Origin: Meiothermus taiwanensis DSM 14542
GTDB taxonomy: Bacteria > Deinococcota > Deinococci > Deinococcales > Thermaceae
Length of the DNA: 64,000 nucleotides
Direction: 5' to 3'
Assembly: GCA_000482765.1 (NCBI GenBank)
Contig: AXWR01000001.1
Span: forward strand, 62,001 to 126,000
Of this stretch, positions 18,047 through 26,903 are shown one piece after another. A program made the position numbers and the translations under genes. The notes under the pieces are model-generated. The model worked only from the letters and a program-made list of their open reading frames with translations, was not told the origin of the DNA and searched no databases. Within the stretch, counting starts at the first letter, position 1. The number at the start of each line of letters is the position of its first letter.

Positions 18047-19864
18047 GTGGTAAAGATGCCCTCATCCGATCATTCTAAGACATCCCCCAGAACTGACCGG
18101 TCAGTTTTCGGCCCGCTCTTCGCCCTGATGCCCTACCTGCGCCGCTACGGCCCCCAGTACCTGTGGGGCATGCTGGCCGGCATTGCCTCGGTGGGGGTGG
18201 CCTCGCTCTCGCCCTACTTCTTGCGCCACGCCATCGATGCCATCCGGGCCGGGGAGGCCTATCTGGTCTGGGTCTGGGCCATTCTGGGCGCGGCGGTGGC
18301 CTCGGCCTTCTTCTCCTGGGCCAACCGGCAGCTCTTGGTGGTGGCCAGCCGCTACATCGAGCACGACCTGCGCATGGATCTGTTCAAAAAGGCCCTCTCG
18401 CTGGACCACTATTTTTACAGCAAAAACCGCATCGGCGACCTGATGAACAAGTTCACCACCGACTTAGGCGCGGTGCGCGAGATGCTGGGCGGCGGTATCA
18501 ACATGGGCAGCCGCCTGCTGATGTTTGTGGTCTTCGCCATTGTGGCCATGTACCTGGTGAGCGTGCCGCTGGCCCTGGCCCTCTCCCTGGTCTTCCCCAT
18601 CATTTTTTTCGTGATGTACTACGTGCTGCGCCTGATTGACCGGCGCTACCGCGAAAGCCAGGAGTCCTTCGACCGGATCTCCACCCGCGCCCAGGAGAAC
18701 TTCTCCGGCATCCGGGTGGTGAAGGGGTTTGCCCTGGAAGACCGCGAGCTTGCAGCCTTCCAGGCCCTCAACAAGGACTACATCGCCAAAAGCCTGGCCC
18801 TGACCCGCGTGGACGGGCCGGTGCGGGCCCTGATGGGCCTGATGATGGGCTTTGCCGCGCTCATCGTGCTGTGGATGGGTGGCGGCATGGTTATCCGGGG
18901 TGAGATGACCGCCGGGCAGTTCGTGCAGTTCAACGCCTACCTGATGATGCTGGGCTGGCCCATTATCGGCCTGGGTTATACCCTCACCATCTTCCAGCGG
19001 GGCTCGACGAGCTACAAGCGTCTGGAGGAGTTCTGGCATGAACCGGCCCGGATTGCTTCTACCCCCCCCTCCCCCGAGCCCGCTCCCCCATCAAAAGAGA
19101 ACGGGGTGGCCGTCGGTTCGGAGCTGGCGGGAGAGATCAAGTTCGAGGGGGTCAGCCTCGAGCTGGGGGGGCGCAAGGTGCTGGACGGCATCACCCTGAC
19201 CATCCCCGAGGGCACCACCCTGGGCATCACCGGGCGCACCGGCAGCGGCAAGAGCCTGCTGGTAAGCCTGGTTCCGCGCATCCTGGATCCCACCTCGGGC
19301 CGCGTCTTGGTGGGGGGCTACGACGTAAAGGAGCTGCCGCTCACCACCCTGCGGGCTTCAATCGGGATGGTGCCGCAGGAGCCTTTCCTCTTTTCCGACA
19401 CCCTGGCCGAGAACATCTGCTTCGGGCTGCCAGCGGTGGACCTCGAGCGGGCCGTCTGGGCCGCCCAGCTGGCCGGGGTACACGACGACATCATGGCTTT
19501 TCCCAAGGGCTACCAGACCTCGCTGGGCGAGCGCGGCGTCACCCTTTCGGGCGGGCAGCGCCAGCGGGTGGCCCTGGCCCGGGCCCTGGCCCGCAGGCCG
19601 AAAATTCTAATCCTCGACGACGCCATGAGCGCGGTGGACACCGAGACCGAGTCGCGCATCCTCTCCGGGCTCAAAAGCGTGCTGGGCCAGCAAACCACCC
19701 TCCTGATCGGCCACCGCACCTCCACCTTGCAGTACGCCGACTGGATTGTGGTGCTGGATCACGGCAGAATCGTGGAGGAAGGCACCCACGAGATGCTGCT
19801 GGCCGCAGGCGGCATCTACGCCGAACTCGACCGCATCCAGCGCCTGCAAGCGGAGGTGGACTAG
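18047..19864 (+). CDS. ABC exporter half-transporter with degenerate ATPase site (TmrB-like)
   Basis: A 605-aa fused membrane/ATPase subunit. GTG 18047 lies six bases after GGGAGGA; an ATG nine bases later is too far. Six membrane helices (about 25-310), then the ATPase: Walker A GRTGSGKS, Q-loop, signature LSGGQRQR, Walker B ILILDDAMSAVD, switch IGHRTST. The residue after the Walker B Asp is Asp525, not the catalytic Glu, so this subunit's own site is non-canonical. That is the feature of TmrB in the Thermus TmrAB multidrug/lipid exporter. The partner with the normal Glu follows 141 bases downstream. A heterodimer is inferred. Confidence 0.92.
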   Translation: MVKMPSSDHSKTSPRTDRSVFGPLFALMPYLRRYGPQYLWGMLAGIASVGVASLSPYFLRHAIDAIRAGEAYLVWVWAILGAAVASAFFSWANRQLLVVASRYIEHDLRMDLFKKALSLDHYFYSKNRIGDLMNKFTTDLGAVREMLGGGINMGSRLLMFVVFAIVAMYLVSVPLALALSLVFPIIFFVMYYVLRLIDRRYRESQESFDRISTRAQENFSGIRVVKGFALEDRELAAFQALNKDYIAKSLALTRVDGPVRALMGLMMGFAALIVLWMGGGMVIRGEMTAGQFVQFNAYLMMLGWPIIGLGYTLTIFQRGSTSYKRLEEFWHEPARIASTPPSPEPAPPSKENGVAVGSELAGEIKFEGVSLELGGRKVLDGITLTIPEGTTLGITGRTGSGKSLLVSLVPRILDPTSGRVLVGGYDVKELPLTTLRASIGMVPQEPFLFSDTLAENICFGLPAVDLERAVWAAQLAGVHDDIMAFPKGYQTSLGERGVTLSGGQRQRVALARALARRPKILILDDAMSAVDTETESRILSGLKSVLGQQTTLLIGHRTSTLQYADWIVVLDHGRIVEEGTHEMLLAAGGIYAELDRIQRLQAEVD

Positions 19865-20005
19865 GAAAGCTTCAGCCCCCTATCTTAGCGGAGCAAACAG
19901 CGCACTCGCACTTCCCGTAGGGGCCCCAGGATGAGGGCAAATTAGCGGTAGAGCACTTGGTAAAGCGGCGATTGACCATCTGTTATCAGCTATCAGCGGA
20001 GCCTT

Positions 20006-21904
20006 ATGCACGAAGAAGAAGCCTTTAAAAAGAGTTTTGATGCCAAGCTGGCCCGGCGCATCCTGAAGTATGTGCGTCCCTACTGGAAGCAGGTGGGGCT
20101 GGCCCTGCTGGCGCTGGTGGTGAGCACCCTCACCGCCGCCTCCACCCCGCTTTTCCTCAAGTACGCCATTGACAACGCCATCGTGCCGCGCGAGGTGCTC
20201 CCCCTGGCCCAGCGCTACGAGACCCTGTTGCTGGTCTGCGCGGTTTTTCTGGCGGTGCGGGTGGTGGACTTTATCGCCAACTACGCGCAAACCTACCTGA
20301 TTAGCTGGGTGGGGCAGCACATCCTCTTCGACCTGCGCTCGGAGATCTTCGCCAAGCTCCAGCGCATGCATCTGGGCTACTTCGACCGCAACCCCGTGGG
20401 CCGTCTGATGACCCGCATCACCTCCGATGTGGACGCCATCAACCAGTTCATCACCGGCGGGCTGGTGGGGCTGATCGCCGACTTCGCCCTGATCATCGGC
20501 CTGATGACCTTCATGCTGGTGCTGGACTGGCGCCTGGCCCTGGTAGCCTTCGCCATCATGCCCATCTTCCTGGCCGTGACCACCTGGATCCGAGGTGGGA
20601 TGCGCGAGGCCTACCGGGCCATGCGGCTGCGGCTGTCGAGGGTTAATGCTTCACTGCAAGAAAACCTGGCCGGCGTCCAGACCACCCAGCTTTTCAACCG
20701 GGAGCCCAAGAACGAAGCGCAGTTCAACCTGCTCTCCAGCGATCTGCGCGGGGCCTGGGTGGAGATCATCAAGTGGTTTGCCCTGTTCTTCCCTTTGGTG
20801 GGCCTCATGGGTGAGGTCACGGTGGCCCTGTTGCTGTGGTACGGGGGCGGGCAGGTCATACAGCAGGCCATTACCCTGGGCTTGCTGGTGGCTTTCACCG
20901 ATTACGTGCGCCAGCTCTTCCAGCCCCTGCAGGATCTTTCCGAGAAGTTCAACATCTTCCAGGCCGCCATGGCCTCGGCGGAGCGCATTTTTGGCCTGCT
21001 GGACACCAAAGAAGAGGTGGCCGACAAGCCGGGGGCGATACCGGTCGAGCGCTTTAGAGGCCAGATTGACTTCGAGGACGTCTGGTTTGCCTATGGCCGG
21101 CGGGGCGAGGCCAAACCCCAGGGAACGGAGCCTGGGGATGAAGGAAAGGAGGTTGAAGCAGCCGGCCTCGAGGTGATCGAGCCCACCACCCCTGAAGAGG
21201 GCGAGTGGGACTGGGTGCTGCGGGGGGTGAGCTTCCGGGTGCGGCCCGGCGAGAAGGTGGCCCTGGTGGGGGCCACCGGCGCGGGCAAGACCAGCGTGAT
21301 TAGCCTGATCGCCCGTTTCTACGACGTGCAGCAGGGTGCGGTCAAGATCGATGGCCTGGACGTGCGGGAGTACCGGCAGCGCGACCTGCGCCGGGCCATT
21401 GGCATCGTGCTGCAAGAGCCTTTTCTGTTCAGCGGCACCATTGCCTCGAACCTGCGGCTGGGCGACGAAAGCATTACCTTAGAGCGCATCGAGGAGGTGT
21501 GTGCCTTTGTGGGGGCCGACGAGTTTATAAAGCGGCTGCCGCAGGGTTACGAGACCGTTCTGCACGAGCGCGGCGGGGGGCTTTCCACGGGGCAGAAGCA
21601 GCTTTTGGCCCTGGCCCGGGCCATCCTGCACAACCCCGACATCCTGCTGATTCTGGACGAGGCCACCGCCAACGTGGACTCCGAGACCGAGCAGAAAATT
21701 CAGGCCGCGCTCGAGCGGGTTATGCAGGGCCGCACCTCGATTGTGATCGCCCACCGGCTCTCGACCATCCGCCATGTGGATCGGATTCTGGTCTTCCGCA
21801 AGGGCAGGCTGCTGGAAGAGGGCAGCCACGACGAGCTACTGAAAAAGGGCGGCTACTATGCCAGGCTCTACGAGCTGCAGTACGTGCATGGCGGCGGGGC
21901 CTGA
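20006..21904 (+). CDS. ABC exporter half-transporter with canonical Walker B (TmrA-like)
   Basis: A 632-aa fused membrane/ATPase subunit with six helices (about 25-315). Walker A GATGAGKTS, Walker B LLILDEATANVD with catalytic Glu552, and switch IAHRLST are canonical, but the signature is LSTGQKQ in place of LSGGQ. Paired with the preceding gene (degenerate Walker B, perfect LSGGQ), this gives one complete and one degenerate ATP site, as in TmrAB and TAP-type heterodimers. About 35 extra residues rich in Glu and Pro sit in the ATPase near the A-loop (after VWFAYGRRGEAK). Substrate may be drugs, peptides or lipids. Confidence 0.92.
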   Translation: MHEEEAFKKSFDAKLARRILKYVRPYWKQVGLALLALVVSTLTAASTPLFLKYAIDNAIVPREVLPLAQRYETLLLVCAVFLAVRVVDFIANYAQTYLISWVGQHILFDLRSEIFAKLQRMHLGYFDRNPVGRLMTRITSDVDAINQFITGGLVGLIADFALIIGLMTFMLVLDWRLALVAFAIMPIFLAVTTWIRGGMREAYRAMRLRLSRVNASLQENLAGVQTTQLFNREPKNEAQFNLLSSDLRGAWVEIIKWFALFFPLVGLMGEVTVALLLWYGGGQVIQQAITLGLLVAFTDYVRQLFQPLQDLSEKFNIFQAAMASAERIFGLLDTKEEVADKPGAIPVERFRGQIDFEDVWFAYGRRGEAKPQGTEPGDEGKEVEAAGLEVIEPTTPEEGEWDWVLRGVSFRVRPGEKVALVGATGAGKTSVISLIARFYDVQQGAVKIDGLDVREYRQRDLRRAIGIVLQEPFLFSGTIASNLRLGDESITLERIEEVCAFVGADEFIKRLPQGYETVLHERGGGLSTGQKQLLALARAILHNPDILLILDEATANVDSETEQKIQAALERVMQGRTSIVIAHRLSTIRHVDRILVFRKGRLLEEGSHDELLKKGGYYARLYELQYVHGGGA

Positions 21905-21914
21905 TTGGGCAGGG

Positions 21915-24560
21915 CTACAGCGCCTCCAGCGCTTCACGCTGGCGCTCGACAAGGGCCAGCAAGCGCGATAGGAGGGCTTTTTCTGCCAAGACCACCAGGC
22001 CTTTTTGCTTCAAGGGCACCAGCACCAGCACCCACTGGGGGAGTGATATAACCGAGAGGCGGGCCGGCTGTCCCGAGAGTTCGTTGGCCAGGTTGATCAG
22101 GTCGTCGAAAACCACCTGAGCACTCTTGGAGGCAAAAGGTAGCCCGCCCGCCACCACCTGCCCCCCTTCAACCAGGGCCACCGCCTCCACACCCCGTATG
22201 CGAAACTGCCTCAGCACCTCAGGCTCGGGGAGGGTGGCGGGCTGGGATGAGGGTGTAGGTGGTGGGCTGGGCGCCTGGAAAACGTCCAGCAAGGACTCGA
22301 GGTCGGCCCCTTTTAGTTCTTGCAAGACGCTCTGGGCTGCCTCGTACTCCTGGGCTAGCTGCGCCTCGAGGCGCTCGGCTTCCTCCAAAGCCCGCCGCAC
22401 CTCGAGCAAACCGCTGGCCCCCAGGCGGGGCAGGCGCTCAGCCGCCGATTGCAGGAAGTCGCACAATGGCTTGAGGCGCAGGGCGGTTTCACCCCCCACC
22501 CCTTTGTGCACACCATAGGCCTCGAGCAAAGCCCCTATACGCGCGCCCAGGTCGGCCCGCAGCGTCTCCTGGGCGCGACGCAGACGGCCCAGGAGCGCGT
22601 GAATCTCGCTCAGGTCGGGTAGTTCACCGGCCTGGAGGTAGGTTCGGGCCTGGGCCACTTTAGCCTCGAGCTCCTCACCCCCCAGCCCCTTCATGCTGCG
22701 GGCCACCGCTTCGTAGCGCGAGAGTTCCTCGGCGATGGAAGCCCGCCGAGCCGCTACCAGATCGTCCAGCGCTCGCTCCAACGGGCTGGGGTCGGCAATA
22801 CGGCCCTGGGCCAGGGCCTCACGGTTGGCCTGCAGGGGTTTCTTGAGTTCGATCAGGGATTCCTTGAGGACGCGCTCGAGGTGCTGGATGCGGGCCTCGA
22901 GGGCCTCCAGCCGGCCCAGCACCACCCCCCGGGCGCGCTCCACCAGGGCCTGCACCGCCGCCTCAAGCTCGGCCAGCGTGCCCAATCCCTGCTCGAGCTG
23001 CTGCAACAGGCGCTTTTTATCAGCCTCGAGGGGCTCGAGGCTTGGCAAAGCCTGCACGCTGGCCCGCAGGCCCATGCGCTTGAGGCTTTCCTCCTCGCGC
23101 TCCCGGGCCAGCTGGGAGAGCAGGTCGGAAAGCTCCTGGCGCAGGGTGCTCAAGGCCGCCTCGGAGATATCCGGGGCAGCCAGGGCCGTCAGGAAAGACT
23201 CCACCTGGGGCCGCCCACGGAAGGGCGACAGGGCATGTTCGGCCTCGCTGCGCAAAGTGGCCAGCGCGGCCTCGAGGCGGGCCTGGCGGGCCTTGTTTTC
23301 GCGGTTGGCCTTCTCTTCGGCCTCGAGGCTCTCCAGGTTGCGCTCCAGCTCGGCCAGCTCATGGGGAATCCCACCGGCCTGCAAGGTTTCCAGGGCCACC
23401 ATCAAGCGCGCCTGCAGGGGGGCGGTTCGCTCCGAGGGCAGCTCGAGGCGGCCCAGGCGGTCGGCCAGCCACTCATAGCGCACCCGGGCCTCGGTTAAGG
23501 CCTCCTGGTGTGCGGTCTTGAGCAGCTCGGCAAAAGCATCCAGACGCTCCCCTAGGGGATTGCCGGCCGATAGCTCGGCCTCCAGTTCGGCCAGCTCACC
23601 AGCCACACTGGCCTGGTTCAGCACAGCCACATAGCGCTCTTTGAGTGACTCCAGCCGGCGGGCGTCCTCGGCCACATCGATCTCGCGGATGCGCGACAGC
23701 TGCTCAGAGGTCAGGGCCTCAAAGTCGAGGTCGATCACCAGGGCTTCGTCGTCGAAGCCGTCGCTGGCCTCCTCCAACACCACCGGCGCTTCGATGGTGG
23801 GGTCTTTGAGCACCACCTGTGGCTCGGTCGGCACGATTTCCTCGATGGTATCCAGGGTAATGGCAGCCTCACCGGTGGGATTCTGCACCACCGAGGACTC
23901 GACCAGCTTGCGCATATCAGCCGCCAGGGCCCGGGCTCGCTCCACCTCAGCGGCGGCCAGGGTTTCCTGGGCGTGGGCCTCCTGGATAATCCGGATCAGG
24001 TTTTCCAGGCGGCGCACCTTGGCCCCACCCACGCTCTGCACTCGAGATAAGCTCATCTCCAGCTCGGCAATATCCCGGGTCTGGCGCAGCAAAGCCGCCT
24101 GGAGCTTCTCCTCGAGCTGGGCCAGCACCTCCTGCCCCTCACGCAACAAAGTGCGCGCCGCAGCAGCCTCGGGATCCTGCTTAATCGCGTTGACCAGACC
24201 ACGCAGGCGCCCAACCTCGGGCCAGTCCAGGTACAGGCTGAAGCGCTTTAGGCCGGCCTCGAGATCCGCCAGCACCCCCTGGGCATGCGCCGACAACCCA
24301 CCGGTAGCGGACTTGGTGCTTTTCTCTCCACCAAGCCCCAGGGTTTTGAGCAGCTCCTCGATATGACTGCGGGCTGCGCTGGGGCTCATTTTGGCCTGAA
24401 GTTCGCGGTACACCAGGCGCTTGAGAATGGTCTCGGCCTCGGATGCGTCGAGCTTATCCGGGCTGGTGCCCAGCCGACGAAGGCCCTCTTCCAGCACCAC
24501 CCGGGCACGATCCCCCAGCACCGGCTCGAGGGACTTACTGAGAGTCTGATACAGCGACAA
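21915..24560 (-). CDS. Large coiled-coil protein with C-terminal Roadblock/LC7-like domain
   Basis: About 881 aa from TTG 24560, chosen because GGGAGG lies six bases upstream; an in-frame ATG at 24584 lacks a ribosome site. Residues 1-75 form a small helical domain (SLYQTLSKSLEPVLGDRARV). Coiled coil runs about 90-225, an acidic linker with VIDLDFEAL about 228-284, then a very long coiled coil to about 755. A proline-rich linker (APSPPPTPSSQP) leads to a last 95 residues (FRIRGVEAVALVEGGQVVAG ... LSVISLPQWVLVLVPL) with the strand-helix pattern of Roadblock/LC7 domains, which bind small GTPases such as MglA. No signal peptide. A polarity, motility or scaffold role is inferred. It may be co-transcribed with the C26 gene 196 bases upstream. 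Confidence 0.8.
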   Translation of the reverse strand: MSLYQTLSKSLEPVLGDRARVVLEEGLRRLGTSPDKLDASEAETILKRLVYRELQAKMSPSAARSHIEELLKTLGLGGEKSTKSATGGLSAHAQGVLADLEAGLKRFSLYLDWPEVGRLRGLVNAIKQDPEAAAARTLLREGQEVLAQLEEKLQAALLRQTRDIAELEMSLSRVQSVGGAKVRRLENLIRIIQEAHAQETLAAAEVERARALAADMRKLVESSVVQNPTGEAAITLDTIEEIVPTEPQVVLKDPTIEAPVVLEEASDGFDDEALVIDLDFEALTSEQLSRIREIDVAEDARRLESLKERYVAVLNQASVAGELAELEAELSAGNPLGERLDAFAELLKTAHQEALTEARVRYEWLADRLGRLELPSERTAPLQARLMVALETLQAGGIPHELAELERNLESLEAEEKANRENKARQARLEAALATLRSEAEHALSPFRGRPQVESFLTALAAPDISEAALSTLRQELSDLLSQLAREREEESLKRMGLRASVQALPSLEPLEADKKRLLQQLEQGLGTLAELEAAVQALVERARGVVLGRLEALEARIQHLERVLKESLIELKKPLQANREALAQGRIADPSPLERALDDLVAARRASIAEELSRYEAVARSMKGLGGEELEAKVAQARTYLQAGELPDLSEIHALLGRLRRAQETLRADLGARIGALLEAYGVHKGVGGETALRLKPLCDFLQSAAERLPRLGASGLLEVRRALEEAERLEAQLAQEYEAAQSVLQELKGADLESLLDVFQAPSPPPTPSSQPATLPEPEVLRQFRIRGVEAVALVEGGQVVAGGLPFASKSAQVVFDDLINLANELSGQPARLSVISLPQWVLVLVPLKQKGLVVLAEKALLSRLLALVERQREALEAL

Positions 24561-24756
24561 GCCTTGACCTCCCGTCAAAACCATACGATACCCGTTCTTC
24601 GCCCAGTGTATCGTGAATCGCGCTGCCAGATGGTTCAAACCAACACCCGGCCAGTCTGTACAGCGGATTTACATCAAGTCCAAGCATCCCGTTAACATTC
24701 TGAAGCAGCCACCGCAGGCCTTTCCCTAGTGGATGTTCGGGGCCACCGCCTCTTGC

Positions 24757-25464
24757 TCAGCGAACCCGCTGGCCGGCAGCAGCCTCGATCAGCAGGTGGA
24801 AAATACCCCATTGCTCAGGCAGCAGCTCGGGGTGCCACTGTACCCCCAGGTAGAACGGATGGTCTTCGAGCACCACCGCCTCCACAATGCCATCGGGCGC
24901 AGCCGCCACCGCCCGCAGGCCGGGCGCCAGGTCTTTAATGGCCTGGTGGTGGTAGGAGTTGACCCGGAAGCGCGGCGCAAACAGCTTGCTGAGAGGGCTT
25001 TGCCCGGTCTGCTCAAGGCCATGCCCCAGCACCGGGGGTTCGGCCTTCTGGCTGTGCTGCACGGTGCGGAAGCCTTGCGCAGGCAGATCCTGGTACAGGC
25101 TACCGCCCAGGGCCACGTTCATGACCTGGATACCGCGGCAGATCCCCAGGGTAGGAATGCCGTGTTGGGCCGTATAACGAGCCACAAAGAGCTCGAGGGT
25201 GTCGCGCTCGAGGCTCACTTCCCCCAGCTCGGGGATGGGTTCTTCGCCAAACTGGGCCGGATCCACATCCACACCCCCTGGCAGCAGCACGCCGTCTAGC
25301 TGGTGCAGCAAAGCGGGCAGCTTGTCGCCCGCCTGGGGCGGTAGGATTACAATGCTGGCACCCTGGCTTTCCAGAGCCCGCACATAGGGCTCGAGCAGGC
25401 CCCAGATTCTGGTGCGAAAAAGACCTTCTGTGTTGCGCGACTGAGAGGTTACGCCAATGAGCAT
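24757..25464 (-). CDS. Peptidase C26 family amidotransferase (gamma-Glu hydrolase, PuuD-like)
   Basis: A 235-aa class I glutamine-amidotransferase-fold hydrolase. Cys109 in LGICRGIQVMN is the nucleophile, with His211 and Glu213 in GVQWHPE; DGVLLPGGVDVDPAQFGE is typical of the gamma-glutamyl-GABA hydrolase branch. Such enzymes release gamma-glutamyl groups in polyamine or glutamyl-peptide breakdown. Its ATG has a TAGGAT box six bases upstream, inside the lysA reading frame. The start codon overlaps the start of the divergent lysA gene by eight bases. Confidence 0.92.
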   Translation of the reverse strand: MLIGVTSQSRNTEGLFRTRIWGLLEPYVRALESQGASIVILPPQAGDKLPALLHQLDGVLLPGGVDVDPAQFGEEPIPELGEVSLERDTLELFVARYTAQHGIPTLGICRGIQVMNVALGGSLYQDLPAQGFRTVQHSQKAEPPVLGHGLEQTGQSPLSKLFAPRFRVNSYHHQAIKDLAPGLRAVAAAPDGIVEAVVLEDHPFYLGVQWHPELLPEQWGIFHLLIEAAAGQRVR

Positions 25465-26638
25465 GCCCCAATCCTACACCGCCCTGCGGCCCGAGTTTAA
25501 AGAGGCCCTGCTGCAAGCCGCCTCTCAGTTTGAGACACCTTTTTACGCCTACGACTGGCCCACCATCCTAAAGCGCCTCGAGCGCCTGCAAAAAGCCTTT
25601 CCGCAGGCCGAGCTGTTCTACGCCATCAAAGCCAACCCTCGCCTGGGCCTGCTCAAGCGCTTCCTGGAACGGGGGGTCTTTGTGGAGGCGGTCAGCCTGG
25701 GTGAGGTGTTGCGGGCCTACAAGGCCGGCTTCCGCCGCAACGAGGTCTTGTTGAACGGGCCGGTTAAAACCCCGGCCATGCTGGAAGAGCTGAACCGCAT
25801 GGGCCTTCCGATTCTGGGCCTCGACTCGCTGGCCGACCTCGAGCGGGCCTCAAGGGTGCTGCCCAGGGCCCGCGTCCTCTTACGGGTCAACCCCGACCTG
25901 CCCATCGTCACCCACGACCACCTGGCCACCGGGCGCGGCCATAGCAAGTTTGGCATCCTGCCCGAGGAAGTGGGGCCGGCCCTGGAACGGGCCCGCCGGA
26001 GCCGCCTCGAGGTGCTGGGCCTGCACATCCACCTGGGCTCAGCCCTGGAGCACCCCGAAGACTACCAGGCGGGCTACAGGGTGATGGACGAGCTGTACCG
26101 CACCCACGGCCCCTTCCAGGTCATGAACCTGGGCGGGGGCTTTGGGCTGGGCCTCGACCTGGATGCGTTGGGAGCACAGGCGACTGCCCTGGCCCACCGA
26201 CACGGCGCGGAGCTGTGGCTCGAGCCGGGCCGCTACCTGGTTGCAGAGGCCGGGGTGCTGGTCACGCGCTGCTGGGGCATCAAGCGCACCCGGCGCAATT
26301 ACCTGTTGATAGACGCCGGAATGAGCCAGCTGATCCGGCCCATGCTCTATGGCGCAGTACACCCGGTGGAGCCGCTGTACCACAACCCCCGACAAGCCAC
26401 CTACGACCTGGCCGGCCCCGCCTGCGAGTCGGGCGATGTGCTGGCCCGCGACCTCACCCTGCCCGAACCCAAGGAGGGCGACCTGCTGGCCGTTTTGCAA
26501 GCTGGAGCCTACGCCGGTAGCATGAGCAGCAACTACCTCGACACCCCCCGCCCCCTCGAGCTGCTGTGGACAGGCCAGGACTGGGAGGTAATCCGCCGGC
26601 GGCAAAGCTGGGAAGCCTTGCTGGAAGACGAACTGTAG
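25457..26638 (+). CDS. lysA: Diaminopimelate decarboxylase-type PLP enzyme
   Basis: A 393-aa fold-III PLP decarboxylase. ELFYAIKANP holds the PLP lysine, GLHIHLGSALE and NLGGGFGLG bind the cofactor, and GPACESGDVLARDLTLP with QAGAYAGSMSSNYL is the motif pair that marks DAP decarboxylase over ornithine decarboxylase. ATG 25457 has AGAGGT seven bases upstream; ATG 25463 is an alternative. Thermus makes lysine by the aminoadipate route, so the presence of a DAP-type enzyme here is notable. It could act on diaminopimelate or on a related carboxylated amine. No other lysine genes are adjacent. Confidence 0.9.
   Translation: MSMPQSYTALRPEFKEALLQAASQFETPFYAYDWPTILKRLERLQKAFPQAELFYAIKANPRLGLLKRFLERGVFVEAVSLGEVLRAYKAGFRRNEVLLNGPVKTPAMLEELNRMGLPILGLDSLADLERASRVLPRARVLLRVNPDLPIVTHDHLATGRGHSKFGILPEEVGPALERARRSRLEVLGLHIHLGSALEHPEDYQAGYRVMDELYRTHGPFQVMNLGGGFGLGLDLDALGAQATALAHRHGAELWLEPGRYLVAEAGVLVTRCWGIKRTRRNYLLIDAGMSQLIRPMLYGAVHPVEPLYHNPRQATYDLAGPACESGDVLARDLTLPEPKEGDLLAVLQAGAYAGSMSSNYLDTPRPLELLWTGQDWEVIRRRQSWEALLEDEL
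25471..25476 (-). promoter_or_regulatory. -10 element of the C26 gene, inside lysA
   Basis: TAGGAT on the minus strand, six bases before ATG 25464. It lies within the first codons of lysA on the other strand. Confidence 0.5.
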
Positions 26639-26651
26639 CCGGTCAAGCAGG

Positions 26652-26675
26652 AGGCCCGGCGCTGGGAGGCCTTTT
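26652..26675 (+). terminator. Weak terminator after lysA
   Basis: AGGCC (26652-26656) pairs with GGCCT (26668-26672) and is followed by TTTAT. The short stem makes this moderate. Confidence 0.5.
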
Positions 26676-26778
26676 ATAGCGGATTCGGTGAGTTTGGCCC
26701 CTTTCGGGGCCAAACCAACCCGACCAACGGGATACGCTTTCTTCGCCGAGCGTAGCGAGGGGTGTGCTCTAGGATTCA
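26675..26778 (+). repeat. Dispersed palindromic repeat, copy B0 (3'-truncated)
   Basis: Starts near GGATTCGG and ends at CTAGGATTC, where the next copy begins. Its hairpin 1 has a different sequence from copy A, GTTTGGCCCC/GGGGCCAAAC, but still pairs perfectly over ten bases. It also carries the optional module GATACGCTTTCTTCGCCGAG shared with copy D. Confidence 0.75.
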
Positions 26779-26903
26779 TACCAGATTCGGTTAGTTCGGC
26801 ACCGAATGGCGACGAACTAACCCGACCGAAGGGAGTGCTCTAGGATTCAAAAAGATAGCCTCTGGAGGTCTTTGCTTTGGAAGATTATCTTTTTGAATTC
26901 GGT
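26779..26903 (+). repeat. Dispersed palindromic repeat, copy B (full length)
   Basis: TACCAGATTC at 26779 to GAATTCGGT near 26903. Nearly identical to copy A over its whole length, including hairpin 2 GGATTCAAAAAGATA and its complement. Fused directly to the end of copy B0. Confidence 0.85.

Noticed and set aside
18047-21904. Lipid A exporter MsbA for either ABC gene
   Set aside because: Paired genes with complementary degenerate ATP sites point to a TmrAB-like heterodimer instead of an MsbA homodimer.
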